Positions 42,374 to 53,417 of a DNA stretch of 64,000 nt are shown in pieces. This DNA is from Syncephalis plumigaleata (lineage: Eukaryota; Zoopagomycota; Zoopagomycetes; Zoopagales; Piptocephalidaceae), in the NCBI GenBank assembly GCA_025201365.1, contig JAIXMF010000014.1, positions 62,001-126,000 on the forward strand. The letters run 5' to 3'. The notes under the pieces are model-generated. The model was not told the DNA's origin and did not search any database. It saw nothing but the letters and a program-made list of their open reading frames with translations. The number at the start of each line of letters is the position of its first letter. Position 1 is the first letter of the stretch. Both the position numbers and the translations under genes were made by a program.

Positions 42374-43680
42374 AAGTCAACGCGAATAAAGTGGTACAAC
42401 GCGGTAAGCAAACGTCGTGAATAAAGGACACGGCATGAAATAATAGAAACACACGAGTGAGGGCAAGGGAGTGTCGCAAGCAAGTAGACAAGGGAGCGAG
42501 AAAGAGAGAACTGAATAGAGGATAGACCAGTATGAAAGACCCAGTGGGGTATATGCCACGTTGTTCGACAACGAATAAAGAACCAACTACTACACAGCGT
42601 GAAGAGTAAAGTGTGCTTATGACAGAGTATGCATATTGGAGTGTGGCTGCCGACAAGTAGCGATACAAAATACGAGTACGCGACATACAATCAACATATT
42701 CGACAAGTAGTCAGTGGCAAAGCGGCAGACTAGACGGGAATAAGACGACCGATCGAGAACAACACAAAGACAAGTAGTATACGCTTGCAGCTAAGCGTAG
42801 CCTGTATATGACTGTAAACGAAGGTGGAGTAAGAGGAAAATCATGAGTTGTAGTGGTGTATGTGTGATCAGAGAACGAATAAAAGAATAAAAAGCAATAG
42901 ACGAGAGTGTGCATATCCACCTTATATGAGCGTTACGGTAATAGTTACGTGATAACGAGAAAACGAGCAAGGAATGAACAAGGAAGGGCGCATGAACACG
43001 TATGCCAGTTTATTTGAAGAAGCAGTGTATGCTTGTAGGTAGATAGAGTATGTATACGGCAGTAAACAAATAAAAATACAAATAAAAGCATGACGTAATG
43101 GTGGCATACAAACAGATGACGGAAAAGAGTGGTAAAGTAAAAGGTACATATTACAACGAGAGCAGTAAACGCTTAAACATTGATAAATAAGCAGGACAGT
43201 GATGGAAAACAAAAGACTAGAACGAACAATAAACAAGGCTTATTGGTATAGTAATAATAACGACAAGTGAGCATGTAGACAGTTTAGAGGAAGAGAAAGA
43301 GATAAATAAAAGTCATAGAGATAGTATGACAGAATAGCTGCTATTGGGAATGTATATGCTAAAGTGAAAGATGGAGTAAGTGGAATACGAATGACACGAA
43401 GAAGACGCGTATTACTGAGAAAGTAAAAGAACTAGCTAGCATATAGTTAAGAGGAAGTAGGTGTGTGTTGTTTACTGACAAGTGGAATGTAGTTAACACA
43501 AAGAAGGCGCTTATTGTTTAGTAATAAGAGGAATGAGATTAGCACGAATAAGACAGTATGTGAAAGTCAACGACAAGTGGAATGTAGTCTAGACTAAGAA
43601 TATGTGTATTGTTTAATGGCAAGTGGAATGTAGTTAAAAGAAAGAAGACAGCATTGGTAAAGAAGGAAAAGTAGTAACAA
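42374..43680 (-). repeat. 1.3 kb dispersed repeat, right copy (inverted relative to 24588-25877)
   Basis: Reverse complement of the left copy with a few percent difference by eye. It includes at least three AAGTGGAATGTAGT subrepeats (near 43480, 43577 and 43622). The two copies face each other across about 16.5 kb, a potential substrate for inversion by recombination. No protein-like gene inside. Confidence 0.7.
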
Positions 43681-44488
43681 TAAAATGGATACTTAGAAAT
43701 GGATTAGTAAATCGTACGCGAATGGCGAGTATATATGGCGACAAGCCAACTGATCACACAACCATCTTTTATATATGGCAATCCATACTTAAAGACATCA
43801 TATACGCTAAACGCCGTACAGTAATTGTACAATCCTCTCTTCGATCCTTCTATCACAAATGGCTATGGTTATCCAGCTGTCTAAGAATGAGCTTTATTAA
43901 CATCTTTATTGATTAACATTAAGCATTGTTATCTTTATTCACTGTAATCAATAAACACTTTTCGCACATAGCACATGATTTGAAATGGAACACGGCTATT
44001 ATTACTTTCAACATTGAATGAAGTAATTAGCACGTGGCATTATCAGTGCTGTCACATTTCAAGAAATGTCGAAATAGTGCAAAAAAAGAAAGAAGCGACA
44101 TGTGCCCATTTACATATATATATATATCTATCTAAACAGCGCTAATAACATTCGTGCAGTATCGTGTGCCGGTACACAACCATTCATTCAACGTCATAAA
44201 TACATGTCACTTAGTCTATAAAAATAAGCATATTAACGTGAACAAAATGCAATATTTAGCATTCGACAAGGCAAGAAGCCTCATGTTAAACCATAAATAA
44301 AATGTTTTTTCATTAAATCAGGATGTGGTCATACAATATCCGGTAACCATTTATACGAGTGCAAATACGGCAAATGCAATCCAAAAACCATATATATATG
44401 TATATATTCAAAAGCCGCTTTTTTAGTTTTATAGTCTTTCTATCGTTCTTCTTCTCCTCCTTCTCCTTCTTCTAACGCACCGTGCAAC
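43681..44488. other. Intergenic region
   Basis: Upstream region of the oligopeptidase gene, with a TA run near 44116-44129 and a pyrimidine tract (CTTCTTCTCCTCC) just before the start, typical of these promoters. No gene seen. Confidence 0.5.
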
Positions 44489-46974
44489 ATGATGTCTCCT
44501 CTAATGAATCTACAATACCGTGGCTACATTATCACGCTAGCCACTTTGGCTATACTTCCATTCTATGTTGCTTCAGCGCCGCCTTCTGGTGCGCAACAAG
44601 CTATGTGTCCAAACTCGGGCTTCCCTATGCCGATTGCTGAAATGAAATCATACTACCACGAATATCCACATGGCAAGCGTTATGATCCGTTCCACTGGCT
44701 TGAACTCGGGAATAGGGCGGATGTTGGCCAGTATCTCAGGCAGGAAACGGACTACGCCAACAAGGTTGTTGCGAAGATCAAGCCACTTCAAGACAAATTG
44801 AAAAAAGAAATATGGAACTCTATACCGATTGAAAGCCAGGCAGGTGCTTGGATGGAAGAAGACTACCTTTACTATACGCGAAGCCATTCCCAGCTGCAGT
44901 ATCCGATCTACTATAGGAAGCATATTAGCGTGAAAGATTCCGACAAAGTGGTGCTTGACCCCAATACACTCGATGGAGCTTTCAATAGGATAGGCAAGAT
45001 CAAAGCGGGAAGAAAAGGTACGCTTCTTGCCTTTACCGTAAGCCAAAGTGGCTCGGAAGATTATACGCTCTATTTCAAGGATCTTAACAATAATCAACTG
45101 CTTTCGGATAAAATCGAACATGTCACAAATGCCTTTGAGTGGAGTGCCTCTGGAAACAGCATTATTTATGTCGCTGCTGGTAAAACCACAGATAAATACA
45201 ATGTATTTCGACACGTCATCAACTCGTCCAATGAGAAAGACATCCTTCTTAATGAGAAGGGCAAGGAGATCACCTTTCATTCGATGGAGAAGTCAACGAG
45301 CAAACAATACATTTTTATTTATACAACAAACGAGGAAAGGCCCGTTTACCTTTTGTACACTGGGTTGGAACAGCAAGACAGTTTGCTTCCCTTTATTGCA
45401 CCAGTAAGGAATGCCAGCTACAGATTGTATCACCTAGGCACGGAATTCCTGATCATGATTAAAGTGGGCATCGAGTGGAATCTGTTCAATTATAAAGACT
45501 TTTACGTTAGTGACGTGGACAAACTCAATCAGCCCACTACTTGGACTAAAGTGCTGGGTAATATCGATGCACGCACGGTGTCGAATGTTATAGTCGCTCA
45601 TAGTCATGTCACGATATTCATTCGGGACGGTTTGACCACAATCATCCAGACGTATGATTTCGATACGAAGAAAGGATTTGATCCAAAAGCGAAATCAAAC
45701 AAAAAGGCCAAACTACCTGATCCTTCCTACGCCATTACTCATGTTCAGCTATTGGACTTTAATGGCGACGTGCTTACCTTCCGCTACTCGACATTGACCA
45801 GGCCAACTTCGAAGTACAGCTACAACATGGCAACAAACACCTTGACGGAAACCTACAGAGACAGCATTCCCGGGTATGATCCATCGCAGTACGTCACAGA
45901 GGTGATATACGCGAAAGGCGACAAGGGCAGCAATGGTAAACGACCGGATATTCCCATTACAATCGCATACAAGAAGAGTATGCTAACGAGGAAGGGCAAC
46001 AATCCAGCGTGGCTCACTGCCTATGGTGCCTATGGAATTGTGATTGAGCCGAAATTCGATTCGGCTAATATTCCACTTTTCAATCGAGGATTCGTGTATG
46101 CCATTGCCCACATAAGAGGTGGCGGTGAATTTGGTGTGGAATGGCACAACGACGGTGCTCGACACAACAAGCTTAACTCGTTCACCGACTTTATCTATGC
46201 TGCTAAGAAATTGTTCGACGATAAATACACTCGTAAGGAGCGTTTGGTGATCTCCGGCAACAGTGCAGGCGGCATGCTCATAGGCGGTGTGCTAAACATG
46301 ACACCTGATATTGCAAAAGTGGCCATTCTCAATGGTAAGTACAATGTCTCTCTCTTTCTCTTTATGCAGTTTTACCAATTCAATTTCGCAGTACCATGCT
46401 TGGATCTTTTAGGTCATTTGTCGGACACGCCTAGCAATATTGTCAGCACAAGTATTAATGAATGGGGAAATCCAAAGGATCGTAACGATTTCCAGTATAT
46501 CATTCGCTATTCTCCTTACGAAAACATACAGACAAACACGAAATATCCCAATATTCTTGTGCTATCAGGTTTCAACGATGCACGCGTGCCATATTGGAGT
46601 AAGTTATACGTGAGAACGTGTCGCACAACACCATATCGATGCTAACATTACGTTCTATAGATCCAGCCAAATGGATAGCCAAACTACGCGCGAGCAATGT
46701 AGCAAATCCGAAATGCGATTCTGATCCACACACTATTGTCGCAGTAACAGATATGAATGGCGGTCATGGTAGGTCAACGTAGTTATTCACATGAGTATAA
46801 TAATACTACATACTAACACTAGCGCAAGCTTTCAACTCAAATATACGTAGCGTTCTATCTGAATATGCTATGATCATGGCTTACGCCATTGAGATATTAG
46901 AGAGATCATCCATCCAAGTAGATGCAAGCACATCTGGCAGCAGTAGCAAATTGAATTTTATGAAGAAGAATTAA
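44489..46974 (+). CDS. Secreted oligopeptidase B-like serine peptidase (S9A)
   Basis: Prolyl-oligopeptidase-family peptidase (beta-propeller plus alpha/beta-hydrolase), closest to oligopeptidase B, which cuts short peptides after basic residues. Exons 44489-46334, 46392-46598, 46661-46768 and 46823-46974 join in phase, 770 aa. The N-terminus YRGYIITLATLAILPFYVAS is a signal peptide, so the protein is probably secreted, unusual for OpB. The catalytic domain has YGAYGIVIEPKFD, HIRGGGEFGVEWHNDG, FTDFIYAAKKLFDDKYT, the nucleophile in SGNSAGGMLIGG (Ser about residue 590), WGNPKD, the Asp in SGFNDARVPYW and the His in MNGGH. All three triad residues are present. The substrate is inferred from the family only. 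Confidence 0.92.
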
Positions 46975-47961
46975 CAGCAATATGATCTACAAGGCTTTTC
47001 CAACCGATTTGCGCTATTAGCCATCAGCTTTTGTTTTTATTAATAAATGAATAATACTAGTCCATAGATTGACATAGCAAATAATAATTACACTTTGGTG
47101 ACATCACCTTGATTGTCCATTGATACGACAAGGTAACATGCGTATGTGTGCATGTCTAATGTGACTGTTTACCACTTAAAGGCTTGACTGCGTCTTTGAA
47201 ACGAATGCACATGAAATTCATGCGGTAAGTCGTATGACATTATTGCCAATGTTCAGGTTCTCTTTGTGCTACCGTTGTTGATCCCATGCGGTATCATTGC
47301 TCGGCGGTGTCATGTAAAAGCCCGCCGCTAAATAAGAAAATGCCAATGGCCTCAACTATTGAATCTTCATTGCCGTTGCAATTTCTCTCGCTCTCATACT
47401 TTTCTCTCTCTCTCTCTCCCTCTCACTCTCTCTATTTGCTGTTCCGTCTGTAGTCGACTCGCTCTCTGTTCGTTGTAGCTCTGGTAGCTGCACTTTGCGC
47501 CGATCTTTGTCCATTCCATCTAGCTTGTAAACACTCGTATTCACACCAATCACTCGTACATATCGTCATTCCGCGCTGTGCGCTTCGTATTATTGCCGTG
47601 TCGCCTTTCACCTTCTTCGAAGATTGGCATCATTTCTCAACATTGCCCTTGCTATTTTTGCCATTGACGACTGGCTCGTTAACCCAGAAGAGTATACCTC
47701 TTTCCAATACTCGGCATATTAGCATCAAATTATTTTCGCGACTAGTTCACTTGCTATATCATTCGTTATCTATTACGACAAGACCAATCCTCGGTACTCG
47801 TGTATAATAGATAATTGTAGTAACGGTGATCTGTCGTGCAATTACTATTACTAGTATTATTACAGCATCATTATCATTTTAGCAATTGTTCATTTGTGCA
47901 TATCATCCATTGTTTCTACAGCATTTTCCGATCAAGTTTATCGTTTGACTACCCTGCAAAT
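46975..47961. other. Intergenic region with dispersed-repeat copy
   Basis: Contains copy E of the short repeat starting about 17 bp after the peptidase stop, plus a CT-rich tract (47385-47440). No gene seen. Confidence 0.5.
46991..47049 (+). repeat. Short dispersed repeat, copy E (3' UTR of oligopeptidase gene)
   Basis: AAGGCTTTTCCAACCGATTT, GCGCTATTAGCCATCAGCTT, TTGTTTTTATTAATAAATGA. Lies just downstream of the peptidase stop codon, where its AATAAA could serve as the polyadenylation signal. Confidence 0.7.
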
Positions 47962-50845
47962 ATGACCATCTCGCAGGTGGTAGCCTCTCGATCACTTAGC
48001 ATTTCTAAAATCTCACTGGTACATCACCTTCATGTACTGTGCCTTTCATTTGTAATTAGCATTCTCATATTGCCAACTTTATTCGTCAATGTCATTGTCG
48101 TAGGTGTACATGCCGACGAGACAGCCATCGATCAGACGTTCACTCGCACTACACTCACCCTACACTTGGGTGATCAAGAACTCGATTTGAAAAATAGCGC
48201 CGTTCTACTCGGTAATGCCTCGGCTAATCAACCGATTGTTGAATCCGATAAATACGGATTCCTCCTACCCGTAAGAATGACTCGTATGAACAATAAGGCG
48301 GGCTGCTTCCGTATACCACTTAATATCACTCAGTTGCAGTGTAGTAATCATGATAGCGTGGTTAATAATGTAACACAGCTTGGTCTTCTCGTTCAACCTG
48401 ATGAATCGCTCCGTACGCTATTCGCTCAAATGTATCCTATCGCTTCTCCTCCTTCTCCTTCTCCTCCTTCTTCTTCCCGAGTCTCTCGTAATGTCACGTC
48501 GAATAGACCCACTCTTGTTACTATGCCCACGCTCAGCCCAAAAGCAAATGCCACGGCACAGCCTCCTAGTTCGTGTCAACGTGGTCGTTGTCCCTGCGAC
48601 ACTACACTTGAAGCTGCTCTCATTCGTCTCGCTCGCAAATTGAGTATCGCCCATTGTCCACAAATCCAAACGATCATTGTGCTGCCAGTCTCCAGTCTAG
48701 ACAGGAACAATCCGGACTCGCCCATCTCGCCGGATAATGATGACTCGTCCGATACTGATTTCATCCCGGATAGTTTCTCGCGACAAGTGGCCGTGGCAAC
48801 CCGTCAACTGGTGAATCAAAAAGAACCCGGTGTATCCAAGGACCCCGAGTAATTGCTGTGGCACCAAGTCCCGTGGCCGATCGTCTTATGGCCACTACTA
48901 CCGGTCCGGATATGTCTAAGGCTGCCGGCCTTCGTTTCGGTCTTGATGTGGTGGATGGTAAGTAAATTGGACGGTAATAGTTGATACTTCAAACTAACAT
49001 CGTATAACAATGCAATGCTACAGAGGGAACTCCTCCTAAGAAGCCATGGGAGGAGATGGATACCGTCGGTTGTCGTATATCCGGCTGGATCTTCTTCGCC
49101 ATTGTAAGTTGTCTGTTTCACTAAAAGTACAATTGCTATTAGCTAATCAATACCATAGCTTATCCTTAGCATGTTCATAACAATGATATTTACGATTATA
49201 CTGAGCTGTTGCTTTAATCTTGGTTTCACCATTTCATTCTGCGATTTGGTAATCGCATGGGTTGTCACGATTAGTAAGTGCTCCAGCTCATCTATTCTAT
49301 ATGTGTATAGCTTTCGTATTTACGTATTTTATTCAATAATAGCGGTGGCCATATCATTCGTCATGCCTCGTTTCCTTGATCCTGAAATGATGCTACGCCT
49401 TGTGGCCTTTCTACTCGATATCCTAGTGTTAATATCGGTTATTATTCGACGGTAAGTGGTCTATTTGTGTTTAATTCACGTTTACTTATCCCTGTAATTA
49501 GTGCATGTGTTCTTGCTCGTTTCCACGCTCAATGCATGTCATTCATACTCGGCACTCTCGTGTTGACGGTGCTTATTTCAGCGATAGGCGGATTTGCCTT
49601 TGGATTCCGCCTAGTATTCCTGTATCGCATACCGGATCTTATCCTACCAAGCTGGACCGCTTCCTTTAGCTGGGCATTGAAGGGCATTACCATCATGGCG
49701 ATTAGCTTATTCACGGCATTTGGTAAGTTGATCAATCTCTCTTTTATTTGTTTTCATTTCTAATTTGAACAATAGGTGTCTGGTGTTTCCACATGGTGAG
49801 ACATCTCGTTGTACGTCCTCAAGGCAAGCATCGACCGTACACTGAGGTTAGTATTTCGCATTAGCAATTCAACCGGCGTTTATATTAAACTACTATGCTA
49901 TTCTAGGTCTCGCTTTTATGCGGTTTCGGCGCGTTAAGTGCTTTATTGGCACTATTGCACGATATCATTGCTGATAGTCCAGAGTTGCGAGCGAAAGAAT
50001 CACTCTCACTGCTCGCATGTATTCTTCTATACCTCGCTCATACACTACGCTGCTGGGCCCTGCTCTTGTTCTCTGTATGGCAACCGGGTACCGGTACTCA
50101 TAGGCTACGAGGTCGACTACCACTGCCCAAGCCGCGTGCCTCCTACTGGCAACGCATCTCGAAGCGACAACTCCGTGAAATGGAGGATGAGGAACGGCAA
50201 CGACAAATGCAGCAACGTGACCTGGAAGCGCAAACCGATCGGGATGGCAATCCCTCCGCACTAAATAACAGTAGAGCTGCACCAGCATCAGAACCAGCAC
50301 CAGCTTCAAATCACAACAAAGCAAAGGGTCTAGGCATGGCGGCACTTGTTGCTATGCTGGCCCGTCCCTTCCGTCGTAATCCAAAGCCGGATGCATCCCG
50401 TCAAGCACCTGCATCGGATGCGCCGCGAACTGCTCCACTTACCGTTTCAACTAGTCGCGCATCAATATCGTCGACCTCAAGTGGTCCATCTTCACCGTTC
50501 ACTCCTCCGCCCGCGCCATTGCCATTCCCGCCACGTAAACGACGCCCATCCTATTGGTCACCGCAAGAGTTGCATCCACCTCCAATGGCACGTCCCATGC
50601 CTGTAGCTGAATCTAGCGCATCATCCAACTCTACACCAGAAGCTAGTGAAGAGACTAGTAACAGAAACTTGGATAATCAGCGTTATCCCATTGAAGCAGC
50701 TTCAGCATCTGATGTCCATAATAACAACGGTAGCAATAACAACAGTGACCATCCTCCTCCTCCTCTTCCTACCACTGCTGCTGCTACCACTGCTGCTGAT
50801 GTACCTCCCGTTAATCAACCTGTCATGACCAGTCACAATTCGTAA
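47962..50845 (+). CDS. Large seven-helix membrane protein with lumenal domain and Pro/Ser-rich tail
   Basis: Exons 47962-48957, 49024-49103, 49159-49273, 49343-49451, 49502-49722, 49776-49846 and 49917-50845. The chosen start MTISQVVASRSLSISK leads to a hydrophobic signal (VLCLSFVISILILPTLF then NVIVVGVHA); upstream frame extension is unlikely to be coding. A lumenal region of about 240 residues with several N-x-S/T sites and Cys (QRGRCPCDTT) follows. Then come seven helices, from GCRISGWIFFAI through VAFLLDILVLISVIIRR and SFILGTLVLTVLISAIGGF to LSLLACILLYLAHTLRCWAL. The basic, Pro-rich tail is about 250 residues. The frame shifts once between about 48820 and 48845 (an A-run is present), explained by one missing base: after it PRVIAVAPSPVADRLMATTT continues smoothly. 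Receptor-like, but the family is not recognised. Confidence 0.72.
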
Positions 50846-51170
50846 AATGTATCATGCAAATCACACACACATAAATATAAATATCACGTCATTATGTTGA
50901 CATCATTGCAGCAATGTTTTTATTGTAATTAATCTATTCACATGAGTCAAATGCACAAAGCAGTGCATTGCCATCCAAGTTGAACCATTCAAACATGCTC
51001 AATAATATCATGTTGTATTCGTACTTTTACATTCAATTGATTTACACTTAATTTGAATTGTTAAACGACAGTTTATTTCAATAAATCATACATTGCATTG
51101 TACGCGTATTCCAATCATGAAAGCACAAGCCATTAATAAAACTCGTATAGCCTTGCTATCAAATAGATTG
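50846..51170. other. Short convergent intergenic region
   Basis: About 325 bp between two convergent stop codons, AT-rich with several AATAAA-like signals; no gene seen. Confidence 0.5.
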
Positions 51171-52388
51171 CTATCTCGTTTTATGGAAAAGCTGAGTAAA
51201 TCTATTTCCAGATGGATTTGTTGGTACTGGTACTGGTACTGGTAGTGAGGTACTCTTCAATGCGGTCACAAGAGCAGTGCAATCCTGCACTTGCGTCAGT
51301 ATGGCAGCTACTCGAAGCAGCGAAATATGGGCAGCTGTAGCTTCTTCCAATTTCTTTCCGGTTGGATCCTGAGCAATCGCGGCTCTAGCGCTTTCCTTTA
51401 TATACTGTGCTATTGTCGCATAATCCTTAGGAGTAATATTATGTGGGTTTTCCACAGTGAGTAGCTTAATATTCTCTGCAATATATTGGAGAAGTTCCTT
51501 ATGATAACCAGTACATGTATAAGGATTTGGTGATCCAGGACTACTTGCTATTGGCTGGTATTGATATCCAACTGTTGTTGAGGTGGAAGTGGTTGTGACC
51601 CTGCCTTTGCATCAAAGCCAAACATCGTTGCCTTCAATTGACCTGTAGGCTGTTGCAGGACCGTGGTATCTACATTTATATGTTAGATAGGTATGGCATA
51701 AGTTGGTAACACTTACAGTCTAAAATCAAATCTATATGTCTAATACCAGCATTATAAAGGTAAATGGAACCTATGAAATAGTTAGTACATGCACTGAATA
51801 GCATAAATAAACAACTTACCTTTAAGTAGTTGTGGCATGACTTGATTGAGAGTAACAAGGCGATCTGCATAGTTGCTTCTACTACGGATGAATGACCATA
51901 ATCGATCACCATTAACATTACGGTAGACAAAACAGTTTCCTGCTTGTTGAGATGGTCCTGCTGGAACTGGTATAGATTTCACTGGATCCTTCACGTAATT
52001 ACGATATTCCTCATTGGCTCCTTTAAGCGTAGTTTGTGCGCTCACAAGTGCCTTTTATACCAGAGTAAGTAGAAGAAATATAAATGATGTCCATTATACT
52101 TACCTCAAATGCTGCTTTATCACGATTGCCAACTATGCACGTCATAAACCCAGGCTTTCTACCATGCATAACTTTAGCAAAACTGAAAGTATCGGCTTCT
52201 CCATCGGTCCATTCCATAATTGATATGCCTTCCTTGGCAGCTACTTGCTCTATGAAATTACGAGCGTACAGCTTTCCATCGGGATTTCCACCGACTTTAA
52301 CACCAACTGCTTGTGTTTGGGTGGCACATGATATAAGTGCCAATACCGCGGTTATCGTCAATGTCGTTTGATGAAGTAGTGAGCGCAT
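51171..52388 (-). CDS. Secreted protein of unknown function
   Basis: Exons 52104-52388, 51820-52051, 51717-51770 and 51171-51669. The N-terminus SLLHQTTLTITAVLALISCA ending TQAVG is a signal peptide with no later membrane segment. The mature part includes NPDGKLYARNFIEQVAAKEG, KVMHGRKPGFMTCIVGNRDK, AGNCFVYRNVNGDRLWSFIR and, near the end, PYTCTGYHKELLQYIAENIK and ITPKDYATIAQYIKESARAA. Exons 1-3 join in phase. The last exon changes frame between about 51560 and 51630 and is one base short of a full set of codons. The tail has a PVPVPVP run. No known domain recognised; an effector or wall protein is conceivable but unsupported. Confidence 0.6.
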
Positions 52389-53417
52389 GCTATTCGTGAT
52401 ATCTAGTAAAATCCAAAGATAGGATAGACGAGCGTGTATGTGTGTGGATAATGAGAGATGAGAGATGAGAGAGAGAGATGATGGTTTGATGCAAAGAAAG
52501 TAGCAATATTGCCGTCTCTATTTATGTCGTAAACAGCTCAGATGGGCCATTCTATTGAATAGAACAATGCTTCGACTGTAAACTGAGTATTACGGAGCAA
52601 AACAATCTCAACTCCACATGTCAATTGCCATTAACAGTATGGCATCCACCAGTTGCATTTTGTTTTTATTTTATCTTGATTATTCGGAACGTGCCATTCA
52701 ATTCCATCCTACTTTGGATAAAGGGATGTTTCGATCGTAAACTGAGTATTGCGGAGCAAAACAATCTCAACTCCACATGCAAATTGACATTAATAGTATA
52801 GCAATCATCAGTTGTATTCCGTTTTTCTTCTATCTCGGTAATGCGAAACGTGTCGTGCTGTTCAATCTTGCTTTGGATAAAGGGATGTTTCAGTTGTAGG
52901 TTGCGTGCTAAGGAAAGGAGGAAACATTGCACGATATCACCTGCTATTATTAGCATGCTTACTATAGGAAAGGTACTCATTCAAACCAATCCGGTATTGA
53001 CTAGCATGTCTATATCCAATTGACCATTATATCGATAATAGTATACCGTCATCATTATGATATGGATTGGTTTACATTCAGCTAGACAATACTATCATGT
53101 TCATTACATATGTATCTTGTGAGATTTCCATGGTAAAGCAGCAATTAGCTTGATAATAACTATCATAAAGTAAATAAGATATTGTATACGCTTTAGTTTT
53201 CGTACATTTACATGTTAACGGATTACACTTGATAGCAAGCTTAGTGCCATTTGGCTATCCATAGAACATTGATTGATATCACTTTACTGTTTGTTAATTG
53301 TATATGGACTGTTAATCATTGAATAAAACTGAAACGCAATAAATTCATTTAATATTAATACGAGCCAATAACACAAGTATACTCGTCGTGTCATTTGGTC
53401 GGGAAAGCAAGGTGCAA
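52389..53417. other. Intergenic region with a 159 bp tandem repeat
   Basis: About 1 kb between the secreted unknown and the first KRE6-like gene. The only structure noticed is the imperfect tandem duplication at 52569-52895; a GAGAGATGA simple repeat lies near 52450-52480. Confidence 0.5.
52569..52895. repeat. Imperfect tandem repeat, period about 159 bp, two copies
   Basis: AACTGAGTATTRCGGAGCAA recurs at 52581 and 52740, and CTTTGGATAAAGGGATGTT at 52712 and 52871, giving the same 159 bp period. The copies differ at many positions, so the duplication is not recent. Confidence 0.8.
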
